Below are positions 22,946 to 37,384 of a stretch of DNA of 64,000 nucleotides, one piece after another (within the stretch, counting starts at the first letter, position 1; every line of letters begins with the position of its first letter). The DNA lies in the NCBI GenBank assembly GCA_950295325.1, contig OX485805.1, positions 45,594,758 to 45,658,757 of the forward strand, given 5' to 3'. The notes under the pieces were generated by a model. That model saw nothing but the letters and a program-made list of their open reading frames with translations. It was not told where the DNA came from and searched no databases. Both the position numbers and the translations under genes were made by a program. The stretch is from Polytrichum commune (Eukaryota; Streptophyta; Polytrichopsida; Polytrichales; Polytrichaceae).

Positions 22946-24732
22946 GGGATACACTACTCAAACATAGGTGCTTGATTAAGATAAGTATTTGAATTAGGCC
23001 CGATTACTTCTATCTTACATATATGTATAACAATCACTAAACGTTTGTAGTGGCGAGTTTGGATCATTGACATGAATAAGTAGTGTGTCTTCACGTGCAT
23101 TAGCCATAATTGACCTTCATTACAATATTAGCATTCTACCATCAACTAAGATATGTGACCCTGTTGGGATCACCCACCCAGCTTCACAAACAATGTTGTC
23201 CATTGGATTGGATCGGGAAATTTCTTGACATCCGGTTAGCACTTGTAGAGCATCACAAAGATTGTCGTTTCAAGTGTCAGTTATAATCGGAGTGGAGAAT
23301 GTAGAAGTTATACCATTAAACGATTAAATTGAAGATTCCTTTTCCCTTTGTTATCCCATACGCCCAACTCATCGTGACACGCGCCTTCAAGTGTCCGTTC
23401 TTAACTACAAGCCTTGTCATCAACCCTTCAAAAATATGCATATGTTTAAGAAGATTGAGCACACAAGGACCACGTCTTACCAAACGTGGCTCTGAGAGAG
23501 AGAGCTTTTAAAGTTAGAGTTATTCTAACTTTACATATATAACTCCCAATGAAAGTGCAATGAACATGTGGAAAACCGGCTACTATTGTAGTTATAAATC
23601 ACCGGTTTAAAATCAAAATCGTAAGAAATGAATTGAACCACGGATTTGGAAGATTTACAATAACAAATTGAAACACGAGGAAGGTTGATTATAAATAAGT
23701 GAAGGATTGCAACCGAGTTGGCTCAAATTTCTCCCCGTAAACAACAAAGGTGAAAGTACTTTAAGCTTAACTATGGTGTCGGTAGACTTGCTTCGTGGAC
23801 TAACCTACTTGGCGGCGGTTGCTATGATACTGCCACAAGGGGAAAGGTCTTTCCCGAAGTTTGAGCCCGCTTTGCCACATGGCCTTTTACTTACCTCACC
23901 AAATTGCCACCTCACTTTCTTGGCCTCCTTAATATAGCGTGTGGCGAGAGATGGTGCCACGTGTCAGTCAATCGTGCTTGCAAATTCTTTCTCCCAACTC
24001 TTGCACCCACCCCTACTTTCATGTACAAGCACCGTTTATGAAGGACCCTAAATTATGTTTTATTTTGAAATTGATCGTTGTTTTGTTGTAATGCAAAGTT
24101 GAGGTCATATATTCAAATTAAAATGGATCCCTTTTGAAGTCCAAAACAATGTCTATTGCAACACCTCTTAACTATATCAAAAATACATGTGTAAGTTGTT
24201 ATGGACATGTATGACATATGTTGATTAACAAGCAACTTATTTGGTATATGCAAATTTGCCTCAGGGGGGACACTTTACCTTACTTTGTAATTTCATGGTG
24301 CGCCATAACACTAATCACTCAAGGGATATTATGTTTTAATGTAGAATGTGTATTGGGGGACATGGACATGGTAATTTACCTAATTTTCTTATATGGGTTG
24401 ATTTGGCGCCATGTATTTTGGTGGAGTTATTTATCACTACTTGGTGAAAACACCCTATATTTGTTAGCAGAATTCATTTTGGGTGACTTTATGCTCGATT
24501 GCCCACATTACTACATGTACTTACATTCATACAAACGCACTCATTCGTAGGAAGAATGTAGACCACACGTGCAATCATTCCAAGAATGTTGTGAGTTCAA
24601 TAGTAAAACAATTCACTCCAAGACACTCCCATGACACTGCAAGCGATGGAATTGAGACACATTTTTACCCCTTTTGCATTGAAAAACGCAATTTGTAAGA
24701 ACATTGCAATGTACAGCACATGTTCATATTAA

Positions 24733-24759
24733 CCCCCACCCCCCCCCCCCCCAAAAAAA
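24733..24759 (+). repeat. C-run followed by A-run
   Basis: C5-A-C14 is followed directly by A7 and GGACA. The same C-then-A order occurs at 37385-37406. A short version, CCCCAAAAAAAGGACACG, occurs at 49634-49651. Confidence 0.85.
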
Positions 24760-27700
24760 GGACAAGTCATGTAAAGACTTGTTGGTCCCTCACAATAAAC
24801 CATAGTTTACCCTAAAGTACTAACAACATATGCGAAGGGTATCCTTCACACTATGAAGGCATCACCCAACATTGAGGAGGAATTGCTAGAATAAGTATGT
24901 GCAACACTTGCACTCTACAAGCCGCATAGGTGATTGTATGTTTGAGTTTAGCATTTTGCTTGACATGTAGGTCATGCAAAACACCTACTACCAAATGAGG
25001 TTGGCTACATGTAGTAATAGTTCTTGCTAAACAACCTCGGGTCTTTCATAAAGGCCCAACATAATAATTGCTCCTCTTGTCCCTCCATGAAGGGCATCTC
25101 CCATAAAAATGTAATTCCCCTGCTACTTGCACTAGGAGAAAGGATGTCGTCAACAACTATTCTAGTTACCACAACTATGGTTGGGTGGCCATTAAGTTAT
25201 TGGGCTGCCTACCACTGGCAACCGCTTGAAGTCCTTACTCACACACTAGGATGATTGGTTGCATACCAACTTTGCTGATGTGGCCTTTGTAAAATTAGTG
25301 GACAACCCCTGCATGAATGCCTAGGGAACAAAAATGGGTTGAAGCTAATATGGCATCAATTGACATTTTTTGGTAGCCAACTGCATTATGATGGCTTTCC
25401 TTTGCAAAATAATACTACCATTGGTACTAATAATGCATCATTGTTGATATGCATGTCTTGGGCTTTGTGTTTGAATATCCCTAGGCAACTCATGATTGCC
25501 CAGTACAATCTCTTAAGTAGATTCTTATGGCCTTCAAAAGTTTGACGCCCGGTTGGCGATTGTTGGGCTAGGTTGCTAAACAAAATTATTGTTGCCCGAA
25601 CACGAGGCATAATGGGTAACTTGGCAATTGCCTAGTGGTTTGGCCGTTTCTTTGCGTGTGCCATGAAGATGCATGACACCCACACAAAGTTCAGCTGGAT
25701 GCCATTGGTGCGCATGGGTTGTTGCCATGCCTGACTTGGCGGCCCTTTTTTGGGGAAAGTGATATTGGGAAGGGGGGTGGGGCGTGTTTTATACATTTTG
25801 GTGCAAAGCATTATGCCATATTGGTGCCATAACAATATCCAACCGACGGTGGAAAAACAATCCGGGATGCATTGAAGGGAATTGGACAATTGGTTACGTG
25901 TGCATATTGTGCACAAATACACACACATAGCTTAGACCCACTGCCCGAGGAAAAAGGAGGTCTCGTGTCAAAAGTTGAATGCTAGAGGTGGAGTTTTTGT
26001 GAACAACGCCCAGGGGTGCATGTGGCTCTGCCACATTGGTATGGGATACAAAGACCACACGAAGCATGATGACCAATACAACTCGGGGCTTTGCCATGTG
26101 GGACAATGGCAGCTTTGCAACATCTACATGGGTTCATATATACTCATTTGCCGTGTGAGAGAGCCATCCAAGCCAAATAGTTATTACCAAGTCTTTGTTG
26201 GTCCACGGTTCTTTGAAAACAACCAACATATCATTTGGTAATCATTCCGCTACCAAGCAAAGTCCACATGAGCAAAGGACAATTGGAGACATTTTGGGCG
26301 ATGCACATTTTTTATAAACAAAACACAAGATGTATAATATTCACATAAACAAACTTACTATAAAAAACTAAAAAAAACACCACCTTGTAATAGCCCTCAC
26401 ATGTCAAAGCATATAGATGTTCTATGTGTATATAAAAAGTCGATATAAACATAGCAACATCGTGTAACAGTTGTTCCAGAAATACTATTTCTTTCAAAAA
26501 TAAAAAGTGTAAGTAGTATTTTGATACTTCTAATACATTTATTTTTTGAAAATTACAGTTCACAATTTGGAACCTAAAATCTCAGCATTGTTGGTTGAAA
26601 GCTTTCTAGTTTTGAAAATCGTAGAAAGGGATATAAATATATGAGTTTGCCATTGGAAGCAATAATATTCATTAGGGGTCCACCTCAACTTCTTATGAAG
26701 TAAGTCCCATAAGGCAAATCTATCTTACCATCGAACTAAGTAATCTATTAGTTTCTTCTATCTATTTATCTCGGATACAAACATCATGATGAGTTGTAGA
26801 AGGTTAATCTATCTTATCGTTGTTAATGTGCACTTAGAGTCCAATTAAAATTCCAAACCAACTAGCCACATATATTGGTAGCTCTCTAGCAGTCTGGGCA
26901 CTTTTCTGCCTAATAATCAATCAAAGTGCGAAAGTAAGTTAGGTAGCCCAAAAAACAATATTCTGAAATTGGGAAGATTCAAAAAGTAATCTAAAATAAG
27001 TTAGGCACTCATCCAAATAATTTCTATAATTCATGGATGGTTTTCCTAATTTCATCTATGACAATTTTGTGATTTTAGGCACTCTTTGAATGATATTTCT
27101 TTTGATTTTGGACACTCAACAAAATAAATTTTCCAAAAATTCAGACACCTTCAAAATTAGTTATTTTTTGCCCAAGCTGCTAGAGAGCTACGATATGCAA
27201 AATTGTCCACCTAAAAAAGAGACACCTTGCAAGAACTTGATATTCACTAAGACAAGGGAAATGGGGGGGGGGGAGGGGGGGTAATCCTATTCTTGATTGA
27301 ATTGTCAGATTTGTCCAACTCCCCTCACATATTCTTGAAAGCCACCAAAAAATGGATGAAATATACAATTGTATTCTATACTTGAAATCTTTTTAGGGTC
27401 ATAAACAAATGTCCTCCTTGACAAACCCCTTTGTAGACCTTTAAAATGGCATTATGCTATATTTAGAATATATTCATATTATATTCTTTTTGGGGTATAA
27501 GTTGAGTTCGCAAAATTTCCACCGTAGATTGAGATGGAATTTGGAATATTTCTTGAGCTCAAGAGGGAGTCGGGTCATGATGCTTGGAGAATTGAGTGTT
27601 GAAATTGATGTAAGTTACCTCACAAGCCTCCTACCGTAAGTCCCTTCATGCAATCATGTCTCAATCACATCCACAACATTGGCTTGGTTGAGATGTAAAT

Positions 27701-30700
27701 CGAAGAGAATTTAAGTTCATTTATAGCTCTCCGAAGATGATGCAAGGTGATTGAGCATGGAGGAGTTATGGAAGAAATTGATATCTATCCATTGGAAGTC
27801 AAGTTTTAAAACCCTATAAATATAGAGGCCGTTTAGAATACATTCAAATGTACATTCTAGAGGGGACCACAGGGAGGTCATCATCATATATTTATTAAAC
27901 CACGCGAGGAAAGATATAGGGTACATTTAGTTCGATTATACAAGTTTTGGAATTACCATGGTTTGAATGAAGTGACCCATATAATATTATACCTGAACTA
28001 GGGTAGGTGAAGAGTATAGGTAGAGTTCAAACTTTATAAATAAAGTAGGGTTGGTAATATTTGGGGGAATGAAGAATTTATGTGAAGTTCTATGAATGTC
28101 TTTAGATTGGATGAGAGATTATCTCAATTGACTAAAATTTATCGAATTTAGAAGGTTGAAATATTTGGCTTCAAGGGAAAGTCTCCTCGTGACAAATCTA
28201 ATGTTATCAACTAACTTGCGAGGTTTAGACCCCTAGTTTTTTTTATTTCCATTCTCATGGTTTATAATCAAGTTTAATGATTGTTTTATTGTTTTATGAT
28301 AAAGGCGACTCGCAAGGAGACTTAGGGGAAGGCATACTTACTAGGGTTTGAGGGGATGTGAAGGGGTTCCTTGTCAAAGACTTGGGAAAAAGTCAAGCTT
28401 CTTAGAAAGAAAGTAAGTAAGAAAGAAAGATCAGAAGGTGCGAGAGGTTCTAGCATCAGGGAGTGTCACCAAACATATAGTAACTAGAAGCATTAACTCG
28501 GCGATGATTTGATCTCATGTGCAAGCTTGGGGTGATCATTGAGATTTTCAAGATAGTGTTGGATTGTTTCAAAATAATGTTGCAACCAAGTACCACTCAG
28601 TTTTATTTGCATGTATCATTAATGTATTCTTGTCATTTTGTAATGGATGAACATCAATTCACATAAATATTATATTTTGATAAATATTATAGTTTACAAA
28701 CAAAATAGAGTCTATAAGTTAAGTTCGTGATGGAAATTATATTTACCTATAGGATCTTGAAAAATACTTGAGAGTACCATTTTATCCACTACATGGTGCC
28801 AATTATTCAAACAAAATTAGATAAATAGCCCATCTTCAACTAAACCCGACTTGATTACACGTGGTTTACGAAAGTATATAGCTTGTGACCTCCATGGGAG
28901 GAAGACAAGGCATGTTGATGTCAACCTTCAATTTCTACGGAGCAAATGATGGCTTTGACACATTTGTTTGCAATGTCTTGGGAGACTTTTGAAATAATCG
29001 ATCAAAACCCTAGAGTTTCCAAGTACAACCAATTACATGTTGACATGTTTTGGTTTTTCTTTACTAATTCAAGGTAGATTCCATAGAATCCTCTAGAAAT
29101 GACTGGTAATCAACTTGAAGTCTTGAACCTCAACCATTTATTTCTCAAACTCGACCGGTTCATATGTAACTAGCGGTTGGTTCTCCTCATCCATTGTTTG
29201 TTTGCATCCTAGTAGCAATCGCTTATTTCATCCATAACTTAGCCCTCCCCCTTAAATCCGGTTTCACCTTGACCATTACTATGCTTATATAAGTCGAGGG
29301 TATAAGTGTCTTCATCATTCCAATTGTGCTTACTAAGTAGTTGGACAACCGAGACATTGTGGAAGACAAAAAAAAAGAGGTTGGGACTACTTATCATGAG
29401 ATATTTCAATGTTCAAAACTATGAAACCAATCAACGTATATAATTGCCCTCATACATCATTGGTATCATTGACCATCATCATCATCGCCTTTCACATATG
29501 TCACTTGTCATGGTCACACCTTCATTAACCTCGAATTGCATGAGGGTTCCCCTTGGGGTTTTTGGTCACCCAAACTTGAATGTTAATTTGAAGATGATTT
29601 CAATCGATCATGACCTCAACTAATAGAACAAAGTGTTTGAAGTTTGCTCTCCATTTCGATTCACAAAATGAAATTTATTTTTACAAAAATGGAGTTTCTT
29701 TTTATTGTGGTTGCGAGCTTTGTAGGTTCAAAATTTCAAATACACTAGAGTGATTTGTAAAGTAAAGTGAATGAAACTATGGGTTTATGAGAATTCATGC
29801 AAAATCATTTAAGTTTTATGAATGCTTAAATTACCTTACATAAAGAGAGGTGTTAGGTTATTAAGAACCGGATTTCTAGCTTGTCCTATCAGGATGGGTG
29901 GGCCAAGCTAGCCTTGCATAAGTCAATCCGGGATTCATGACAACAAATCTCATGTACGTACCCTATTTTAGATCCTAAAATCCTCTCAAAACTTGAGACG
30001 TGGAAAGAGGAAGTCCCAAAAAGTTTCCCCCAACTTTCAAAGTAGGCTCAGGTATGTGACAAACTAACGTCCTTTTAATACAAAGATTTCTTGAAAAAAA
30101 CATATCAAATCCAGAGTTTCGTCGCACTTTGAGGGATTTTATGGACAACTCTACTAAATTGCATGCTTCTCTATCAATTTTTCATGTTTCATATAGAGTT
30201 GTGCCTAGCCGTGCAACATAACCCTAGCACACTATGTCATTCCCATGTCACTTTTAAGTGACACCCCAATATTATGGCATTCGTAAATTGATGTCATTGA
30301 CTCTATTAAGAACATACATTGTTATGAAGTCCACCTTGTTGAAAATATGAGCTCTAGTTGTGGAGAGAGAGAGAGGTGTTGGCTCGAATAAGGGACGCTT
30401 CGCCTCATAAGCTTACCCACAAGCTCATATGAACCCATGACATGTTTACCAAGGGCTTTGGTTACACTCCTTTATACAGCATACATGAAATTTTGAAAAT
30501 TAAATAAATTTATAATTGCCGCATAGTACCAAGATTAAAAAAAAATGCTACATTGAATAATGTATAAAATTTCACTTACTATTTGGAATTACGCAATGCT
30601 ATAATTCTTTATTGTATATCTCAATTTTTGTGAAGAAAGATCAGACAATGATTGAATTGGTTGTTGGGACATTATAGAACATTAACATCTTTATATGGCA

Positions 30701-33492
30701 AAAATATATGTTATCCCATGCTAGCGCGAACCCTACTCTCGAGGTTATGCGGCTTAGTTGAAGGCTATGAAACAAATATGAGGTAGCTGAAAACTAGAAT
30801 TGGCGCAACATCACGAAGTAGTCGCTCTTGCTCAATTCGATTCAAACCTTGATGTTGCTACTCATTATTAAATCGTGGGGCTAGGCTAACAAAGGTTCTT
30901 GATTAATAACAAAATATATCATTGCGTAATTCTAAGTGACATTAAACACAATGTTTATTGTAGTTCGATTTTCATAGAGACCCCAAAGCACGAGCAACTA
31001 TTGAGAAGACAATCGCGCTTTCACTCAATTTGGTTTCAAATGGGTATACGGGAATCGGTACCACATGCTTGCTATGAGTAATCTACATTATTGTTTACCA
31101 AATTAGTCGTTGAGGCTCCAAGGACTCGCTTGGAATGATGCCTCGGCACATGAGACAAGTGTAGAGACAACAAGAATGTTTGATTTTGTATGGCAACCAA
31201 CTTTCCGACGTTTTACATGTGTGATTGAACGGTATCATACTTCATGGGACTGACACATCTAAACCATCTCGAACACCATGAAATTAAAACCACAAACTGA
31301 CGGTCTCGTGAATCGACCACCGGATATTTGTGAGCAAAAAACGTTGTCATCGGCAAAAGAAGAATTATTGCATTGTCGGTATCTTATTCCACGTACATCA
31401 AATGCGGAAGCAATGAACAACGAATTTTAGGGTTCAACCAATTTTGTGTTACACCTTCAATATGTGAACCGTGTGGTGGGACCTCGGTGATGTCCCGCAC
31501 AAACTCCATCTCGAAATGTAATTGTTTGTTTTTGGGCTGGTTTATTTCGCGCCTGTACAGTTTGGTCGGATATCGTGCATTTGAGGATTGAAAGAGCAAG
31601 TTCATCGGCAGTCTCATGTTGCCCATTCAAATTGTCACTCTTTGATTTGGATATTGCATGTGTAACTCATGGCGAGAGTAGTTGATTGTTGCCTTCCTCG
31701 ACTGAATCCCGACTTATATTGACGTTGCTACAACCTTTGTGCGAGAGACGGGGTCATCTGGAACCCTGGGGTCCCGCCACACGGTTCATGTTACAAAACA
31801 CTAGAATCTAAGCCTTGGCATGTACAAGATACCATTGGAATTTCCTAAACCTAAAACCTCCAAAGAATTCGAGGACAAAAAACTCAAAATTTGCAAAACT
31901 AACACAATCAACATAACATTTGTCAAGGAAATGTGAACATTTTTTTGGATAACTATGCGACAATTGTGTATGCACTTTTTTTTAAATGATTGTGAGGTGG
32001 CTATATGGAATGTAGCATCAAAAATTGATCCGTTGGTAAGATGAGTTCACAAAAATGCAAACTCGATTTCATGTTTTTACAAACCAATTTAGTAATAGGC
32101 TCTACACATTTCATTGGAATCATAAACCAAGCTCACTCTATAGACAACCAGTGTAATTAAAACTTTCAACCAATTTCACTACATGTGAACAATTTCATGT
32201 TTTGGTACTCATATTCACAACTTCACGAAATCAATGTCATGCATTGTATAACTTTATTTCACCCATAACTCATTATGCGCTATGCTCACACATGGAACAC
32301 CCTTCCCACAATCAAATCCACAACCACATTACACTCTCAAATTCACGAGATTGTACACTTCGACTACATTGGGTGTGTATTGCTTGCTTTGATGTACAAT
32401 AATAAAAGACCACAAAGGAACCGACAATGCTTGCTTCTAGCTTTGAGATATTGTAATGATAGACCAAAGAAATATCAACATAAATGTAAAGGCTAGAGGC
32501 CTCCATGTAAATACAAAACAAACATGAACCAATGAACATTGAGACAACAAAGAATGCAAAACAAGAAGGTGAGAAGGCGAGAACATGAAACTCTAAAATG
32601 TGAAAAGAATTTATGAAATTGGTTTAGAAGATTCATGAAATTGCTAGAGGTAAAGGTCCATTGTCATGAGTGGTGCCACATGTCAAGTCAGTTTAGAATA
32701 ACCGTGAAATCAACTCACAAGGTTCATGAAATTGGTAGAAAACTCTAGTAACATCACAACATTATTAAGATCCATAACAATATTATGCAAGACTAACAAT
32801 ATTTTACATAATATTCCATGCACTCAGTCTGATATATGGGGTATATTCCATGAAATATTGTTAGTCCCACAGAACACGGTTATGGATCTGAATAATGTTA
32901 TGATTGGTTGGAAGGCTCGTGAACTAGTTTGGAACCTTCGTGAAATTGGGTTTGTACATCTATGAAGTCATCTTACTAAAGGAGTAATTTCTTTCCACAC
33001 CTAGATGTTAAAAATGGTCTAAAGGTACGGTATCTCCTTTGGGTAGAAGTGAAGGCCTGCAATGAAAATAACACGGTTTGTAACCTTTGTCTCATATTAA
33101 ATGCCGTATACAACACTTTGTCCATTTTGTGATGGATTCTACCAAGAAGGAATATTAAGTGGTTACATATACATCCTATCCATAATTCATCCATAAAAGA
33201 GAGATACACATTTGTTCTCAAGGCTTGTCGACCCAAGTTTATGCATTCTATTATTATTACACATCTTGTCATATTACACGATGTAATCTATTGCCCATGG
33301 AATTTATTAAATAAAATGCCATTAGAAGGCGCGAAATTGGGGCGTAATTATATATATTCATGTGACACAATCTTTTTGTCTCGGGCCATTACTCCATAGA
33401 ATGGATCTTTCTTGCCCATTTATGGCGGACAAACTGCATGGTAGGAAAACCTACCGTATTTAAGGCAAGCAAATTCTATTCCATATTACATA

Positions 33493-34188
33493 CAGTCTAC
33501 CCTCTATAAATGTTAACCCTCGGGAGTGGATCAAAGTTAACATTTATAGAGGTGTTAACAATTAACAATTATAAAATTACTTTTCTGAGCAATACACAAA
33601 TCTTAACATTTATAAATATAAGCAATTGTGAAGAGTCCTTGTGAGAGAATACCATTCATAAAATTGCAAACCCAATCAAAACTTTATTCAATATCAAGTT
33701 TACAAATCACGGGTGAAGTATGAATCAATGGTTCTTTGGTGAGATTCATCCGCATGCACGACTTGCAAATATTTCTCAATCTGCACCAACAAACCCACAT
33801 ACTTAGACACATCACATGAACGTGATTCCATGTACCTTCTAATGGTACCAAAACTAGATTGCAAATCACTATAAGATGGAATGGGTTCCACCTCACACTC
33901 CTCTCCCTCACAATCATCATTTGAGACATTAGAAGTCCCACCAATAGAGCCTAGAACATCCCATACATCCTCTTCGGTGACCTCGTATGGATTGTTCAAA
34001 TCATCCATATTATGGTTGTATTTCATTTGTTAACATTTATAGAGTCAATTTTACAAAGAAGGGAGTACCATTTTGTTTACAATTAACACGTTTCACATTT
34101 ATAGTGTGCAATATGTGGGGAGTAGAAGAAAGTTAACATTTAGAGAGGGTTAACACTTATAGGTGTAGCATTTATAGAGGGTGGACTG
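33493..34188. mobile_element. pogo/Tigger-like DNA transposon, internally deleted (about 0.7 kb)
   Basis: Terminal inverted repeats are CAGTCTACCCTCTATAAATG on the left and, reverse-complemented, CAGTCCACCCTCTATAAATG on the right. They are 19/20 identical and flanked by TA on both sides (33491-33492, 34189-34190). Internal subterminal copies of TTAACATTTATAGAGG recur. A TIR starting CAGT with a CCTCT.TAA core and a TA duplication is typical of pogo/Tigger elements. Only the 3' end of the transposase gene is left. Confidence 0.75.
33700..34026 (-). pseudogene. C-terminal remnant of a pogo/Tigger (CENP-B-like) transposase
   Basis: A 108-codon open frame inside the TIR-bounded element. It reads acidic and low-complexity sequence (VTEEDVWDVLGSIGG, DDCEGEECEVEPIPSY) and then a helical tail ending QRTIDSYFTRDL. 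A final I.DYF-like or T(I/L)DSYF motif after an acidic region is a common ending of jerky/Tigger-type DDE transposases. The catalytic DDE core and the HTH domain are absent, so this is a truncated relic. The family call rests partly on the element ends. Confidence 0.55.
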
Positions 34189-34220
34189 TAGTTAGATTCC
34201 ATATTCCGTATTTTAGTTGA

Positions 34221-34231
34221 GGGGGGGGGGG
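34221..34231 (+). repeat. Poly-G run (11 G)
   Basis: A short G homopolymer 32 bp right of the pogo-like element. Confidence 0.85.
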
Positions 34232-36720
34232 ACCCTTTGGAATTGGATTGCCTAAAGCTCTTCTTGGAAGCCAAGTTCGAACACAATTGGATGTACCAAG
34301 TGCCTTGTTTTGTGTAGGTGGTTGGGAAACTAATTTCCACCTTCGTAACGTGATTCACTACTAGCATACAAGTCCTACACAATTGTCCCACATAAGACAA
34401 GTTTCCAGCAACAACTGTTAATTGCCTAGGGCTCATATGCTTGTAGTAATTATAATCCATGTCCTTTGGCTAAGGAAACTCTTTGATCGCATTTATTAGC
34501 TACGTTGAACAGTTGAAGCCAAAAGTTGGTCCAAACACAATACTAATGTCTAGAGTCTACCATAGTTGCTCATTTTGAGATGAAATCCTCTTCACTTTAG
34601 CACTCAAAATCGGGGATGTGTGTGATGGGACCTATCGATTCCATGGTGACACCATAACTGAAGTTGGAGACTCGTGGTTAGTTTCCATGTAGGCTTGCTT
34701 CGCCCACTAGATTCTAGTGGAAATGTGGATTGCACCTGGTGGCATCTACATTTCCACTAGAATCTGGTGGGTGAAGCAGGCCTACATGCAAAATAATTCA
34801 TAGAAACCGTAAAAACATGAGACTTTATTTTGAAACCGCCCATGAAAAGAAATTACTGAAATTAGTCTCAGTCTGATCAAAATTTTGGCACCTTATAGAT
34901 TCCCGACGGGTTCATGATTGGGAATAGGTGCCTCTACTCTAGTTGTGTGTTTCCTATCCTACAAGAAGTGTGTGCGGAGAGAATAGTGTCTATTTTAAGA
35001 CCCGCTTACCTTAGTTGCCCCCTCCCCAACGATTGCAAAACAATTAGGGCCATTCACACTAGAGCTTGAAGGCCCTTGGCATGTGATATACACATTATGT
35101 AATTGGTCGAGAAGTAGGAGACATGCCCAAGTTCACTTTACATAGACCATGAGGACCAAAGGACCAAAGCAATTCAAATGGATGAAAAAATCTACATGAC
35201 ATCCTACATGTCACCAAGTGGATAATGCATCATGGTCTACCAGATGTTGCATTAGACCCATCAAAAAGAGGTGGGTCTAACACAAAACCAAGGATTATGA
35301 CAAACAATCAAACCTGCCATTGACTCCTAGAAATATTATATCCCCATGGCAGGCTCCTAAATTTACATATTGTTTTGGATTGTCCATAAAACATGTTGCA
35401 ATCCCTTAACATGGTCCACTTTCACTCTATACTAAGCTTGAGGGCCCATCGATGGCAAAATTGGCTTGTGGATGATTTTTCATGGTCATGGCTCTTGGTA
35501 CATTGTAAAGTGGCCCATAATGGGTGGCAATGATGAACGTGTATGATAGTAGTGTTAGGAAACAGGTCGTGTGATCCAATACACGTGTGGCTGAAGTGAT
35601 GATGAGTTCGTTATGGCCCCCAAGTTCAAGGGCTAAAAGAATAACAACATTGGCCCAAAATGACACAAGCCACGTGTTGACCATTATGAAAGGGGGCATG
35701 CAAAACATGTGCACATGCCCTTTGCTTCTTCATACCCTTTATTATTAGTGGTTTCTTGCTGCCATTTTCATAACACTAGGTTACATGTGCTACCTATAAG
35801 TTAGTATTCAATACCAATCGAATCGTGGCTTCGTTCAACTATCCAAGTTGGCACTAGGCTAGGGCTAGATGCCCACCTCGACAAGTTGGGGTGGATTATA
35901 GAAAACTTATATATTTTTGGAATTTTGACCTTGAGATCATTTATCATAAATCGTGCATTAGTCTAGGGGGACCCACTGCAGATGAATAAGCCACAAAACA
36001 TACGGGGGTCGTATTCTTACTGGACTCTTTTATATCTTGGTAATAGTGGTAGGGGCCCAACTCAACAAGGTGGGCGCCTAAGCCTTGACCTTGTCACTAA
36101 ACTTGGAAAGTGGAAGTTGATACCTTATACAAGCAGTGTTAGCTGACTTGATTACATGTTTTGTGTAAGCCATATAATTCATCATGTACATAGTTACGTC
36201 GTAAAGTATTTGTGTGGTGGATCATAGATAGTTTTTCATTTGAGCCCCTTCATCCATCCATCCCGTCACCTAAATAGAGGGAAGGAAAAACGGAGCCTTC
36301 TTAGTAGTTGCCCGAACTTGAAAATTTTCAACTTTACGACCATTGGATTTTCTCAAATTTTGTTACGACGAAGATCAAATTTCCTTACTGAGTCTTTGTA
36401 ATGCAGTTGAATTCCACGTACAAATGATTGATCATAAACTACGTTGATGATGATGAGTTGAATTGCCATCCACATTAAGGGTGGTATAAAAGCTCCAAGT
36501 TCACCGAAATGCACCCTTCGGCAATAAAAGAAAAAGGGTTTGAAATTGGCAACTAATAACGAATGACTTGAATGGAGTTGGGATTCGACCGATCGCTCAA
36601 AAGGAACAAGAAAAGCGGAAGCGGTGACTCACAACATGGATGCCATGATGACAAGGCTGCCAAGTTGACTACCGGCCACCGCCACCGTTTTAAATGCCTC
36701 CAACCCCCAAAGCCTGCCAC
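34232..36720. other. Intergenic DNA
   Basis: Apart from the foldback hairpin, I see no coding signal, no TIR pair and no long tandem repeat. Confidence 0.45.
34686..34788. repeat. Foldback hairpin, 41-bp arms with a 21-nt loop
   Basis: Arms 34686-34726 and 34748-34788 are inverted copies with three differences. All three become G:U pairs if the + strand is transcribed, so the RNA stem would be fully paired. Key words are CATGTAGGC and CTAGTGGAAATGT. The arms resemble the ends of the Harbinger-like element at 51996-52690 (TTTCCATGTA; TTTCCACTAGAA), so it probably began as a MITE. Confidence 0.85.
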
Positions 36721-36730
36721 CTAATGCACC

Positions 36731-36738
36731 TATAAATA
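36731..36738 (+). promoter_or_regulatory. Possible TATA box (TATAAATA) of an unidentified transcript
   Basis: CACCTATAAATAAGG is followed about 30 bp later by pyrimidine-rich CCGTTTTCCTCTCCCAAGC, and at 36806 by an ATG opening a 110-codon frame with no recognisable domain. The layout resembles a core promoter, but the downstream frame is unconvincing. Confidence 0.25.
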
Positions 36739-37384
36739 AGGTAGTTATCTCCGTTTTCCTCTCCCAAGCTTCCAAGAACCCTAAAGCTACACCCTAACCT
36801 CCGTAATGTCACTCCCTCTCTTATATCCCGAAACCCTAGGGAATGGATGTGCTCAATTTAAATATATGCCTGCATACTGTCATGTTTTCCTCCCGAATAT
36901 CACGAGATTTGACATTAAACTAAGTCACCAAAGAATCCAAAGCACACGCTCGCACACATCACGTTGTCGTCATTGTCATTATTGCAATGTTTGCTTCGTA
37001 ATGTCACATCCCACAACAGGTCTCTATTGTCACACATCCATGTTAACATCGCATATCTTCTTAATGTCATGTGCACTTTGGTTGGCACAAAGTGTGATAT
37101 TAAGGAGGTTAGAGTGTACCAACCATGCCAACTACTAGATTATTACAATTTTGGCAATATTTAGTGTAAGGTGTGCAGTTCGGTGAGGACCAAAGAACAA
37201 ACACCATAAAGTCTAGGTCCTAAATTTTGTTTGATACTATAGGGCACCTCATGTCACGTAATATCCCTTTGGCTTTCTCATAGAACGTTCTTAATTATTA
37301 TTATGATGTTTGGAAGCATGTACAAATTATGGCAGGGCCTTTACGTGTAGCGAGGCCCTCAAGGTGTGGCATTGTTGGAAATAA

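Larger units (their letters stand above)
22231..33490. other. Gene-poor region with decayed repeats
   Basis: No open frame in these 11 kb shows a recognisable domain. Items I can place: a dispersed-repeat copy (22690-22945), a C14A7 run (24739-24759), a G-rich run (27263-27281), an AACCGGTT-family repeat copy (about 29020-29200), and a MITE-related stretch (about 30570-30960) with TTCACTTACTATTTGGAATT, interrupted by other sequence. The rest appears to be old unclassified intergenic DNA. Confidence 0.5.

Noticed and set aside
25020-26240. Several 70-100 codon frames, possibly a decayed gene
   Set aside because: No domain, no consistent splice-site pattern and no agreement between frames. Left as unclassified intergenic DNA.
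31384-31626. 80-codon minus-strand frame as a possible transposase fragment
   Set aside because: No DDE or zinc-finger motif and no flanking TIRs were found.
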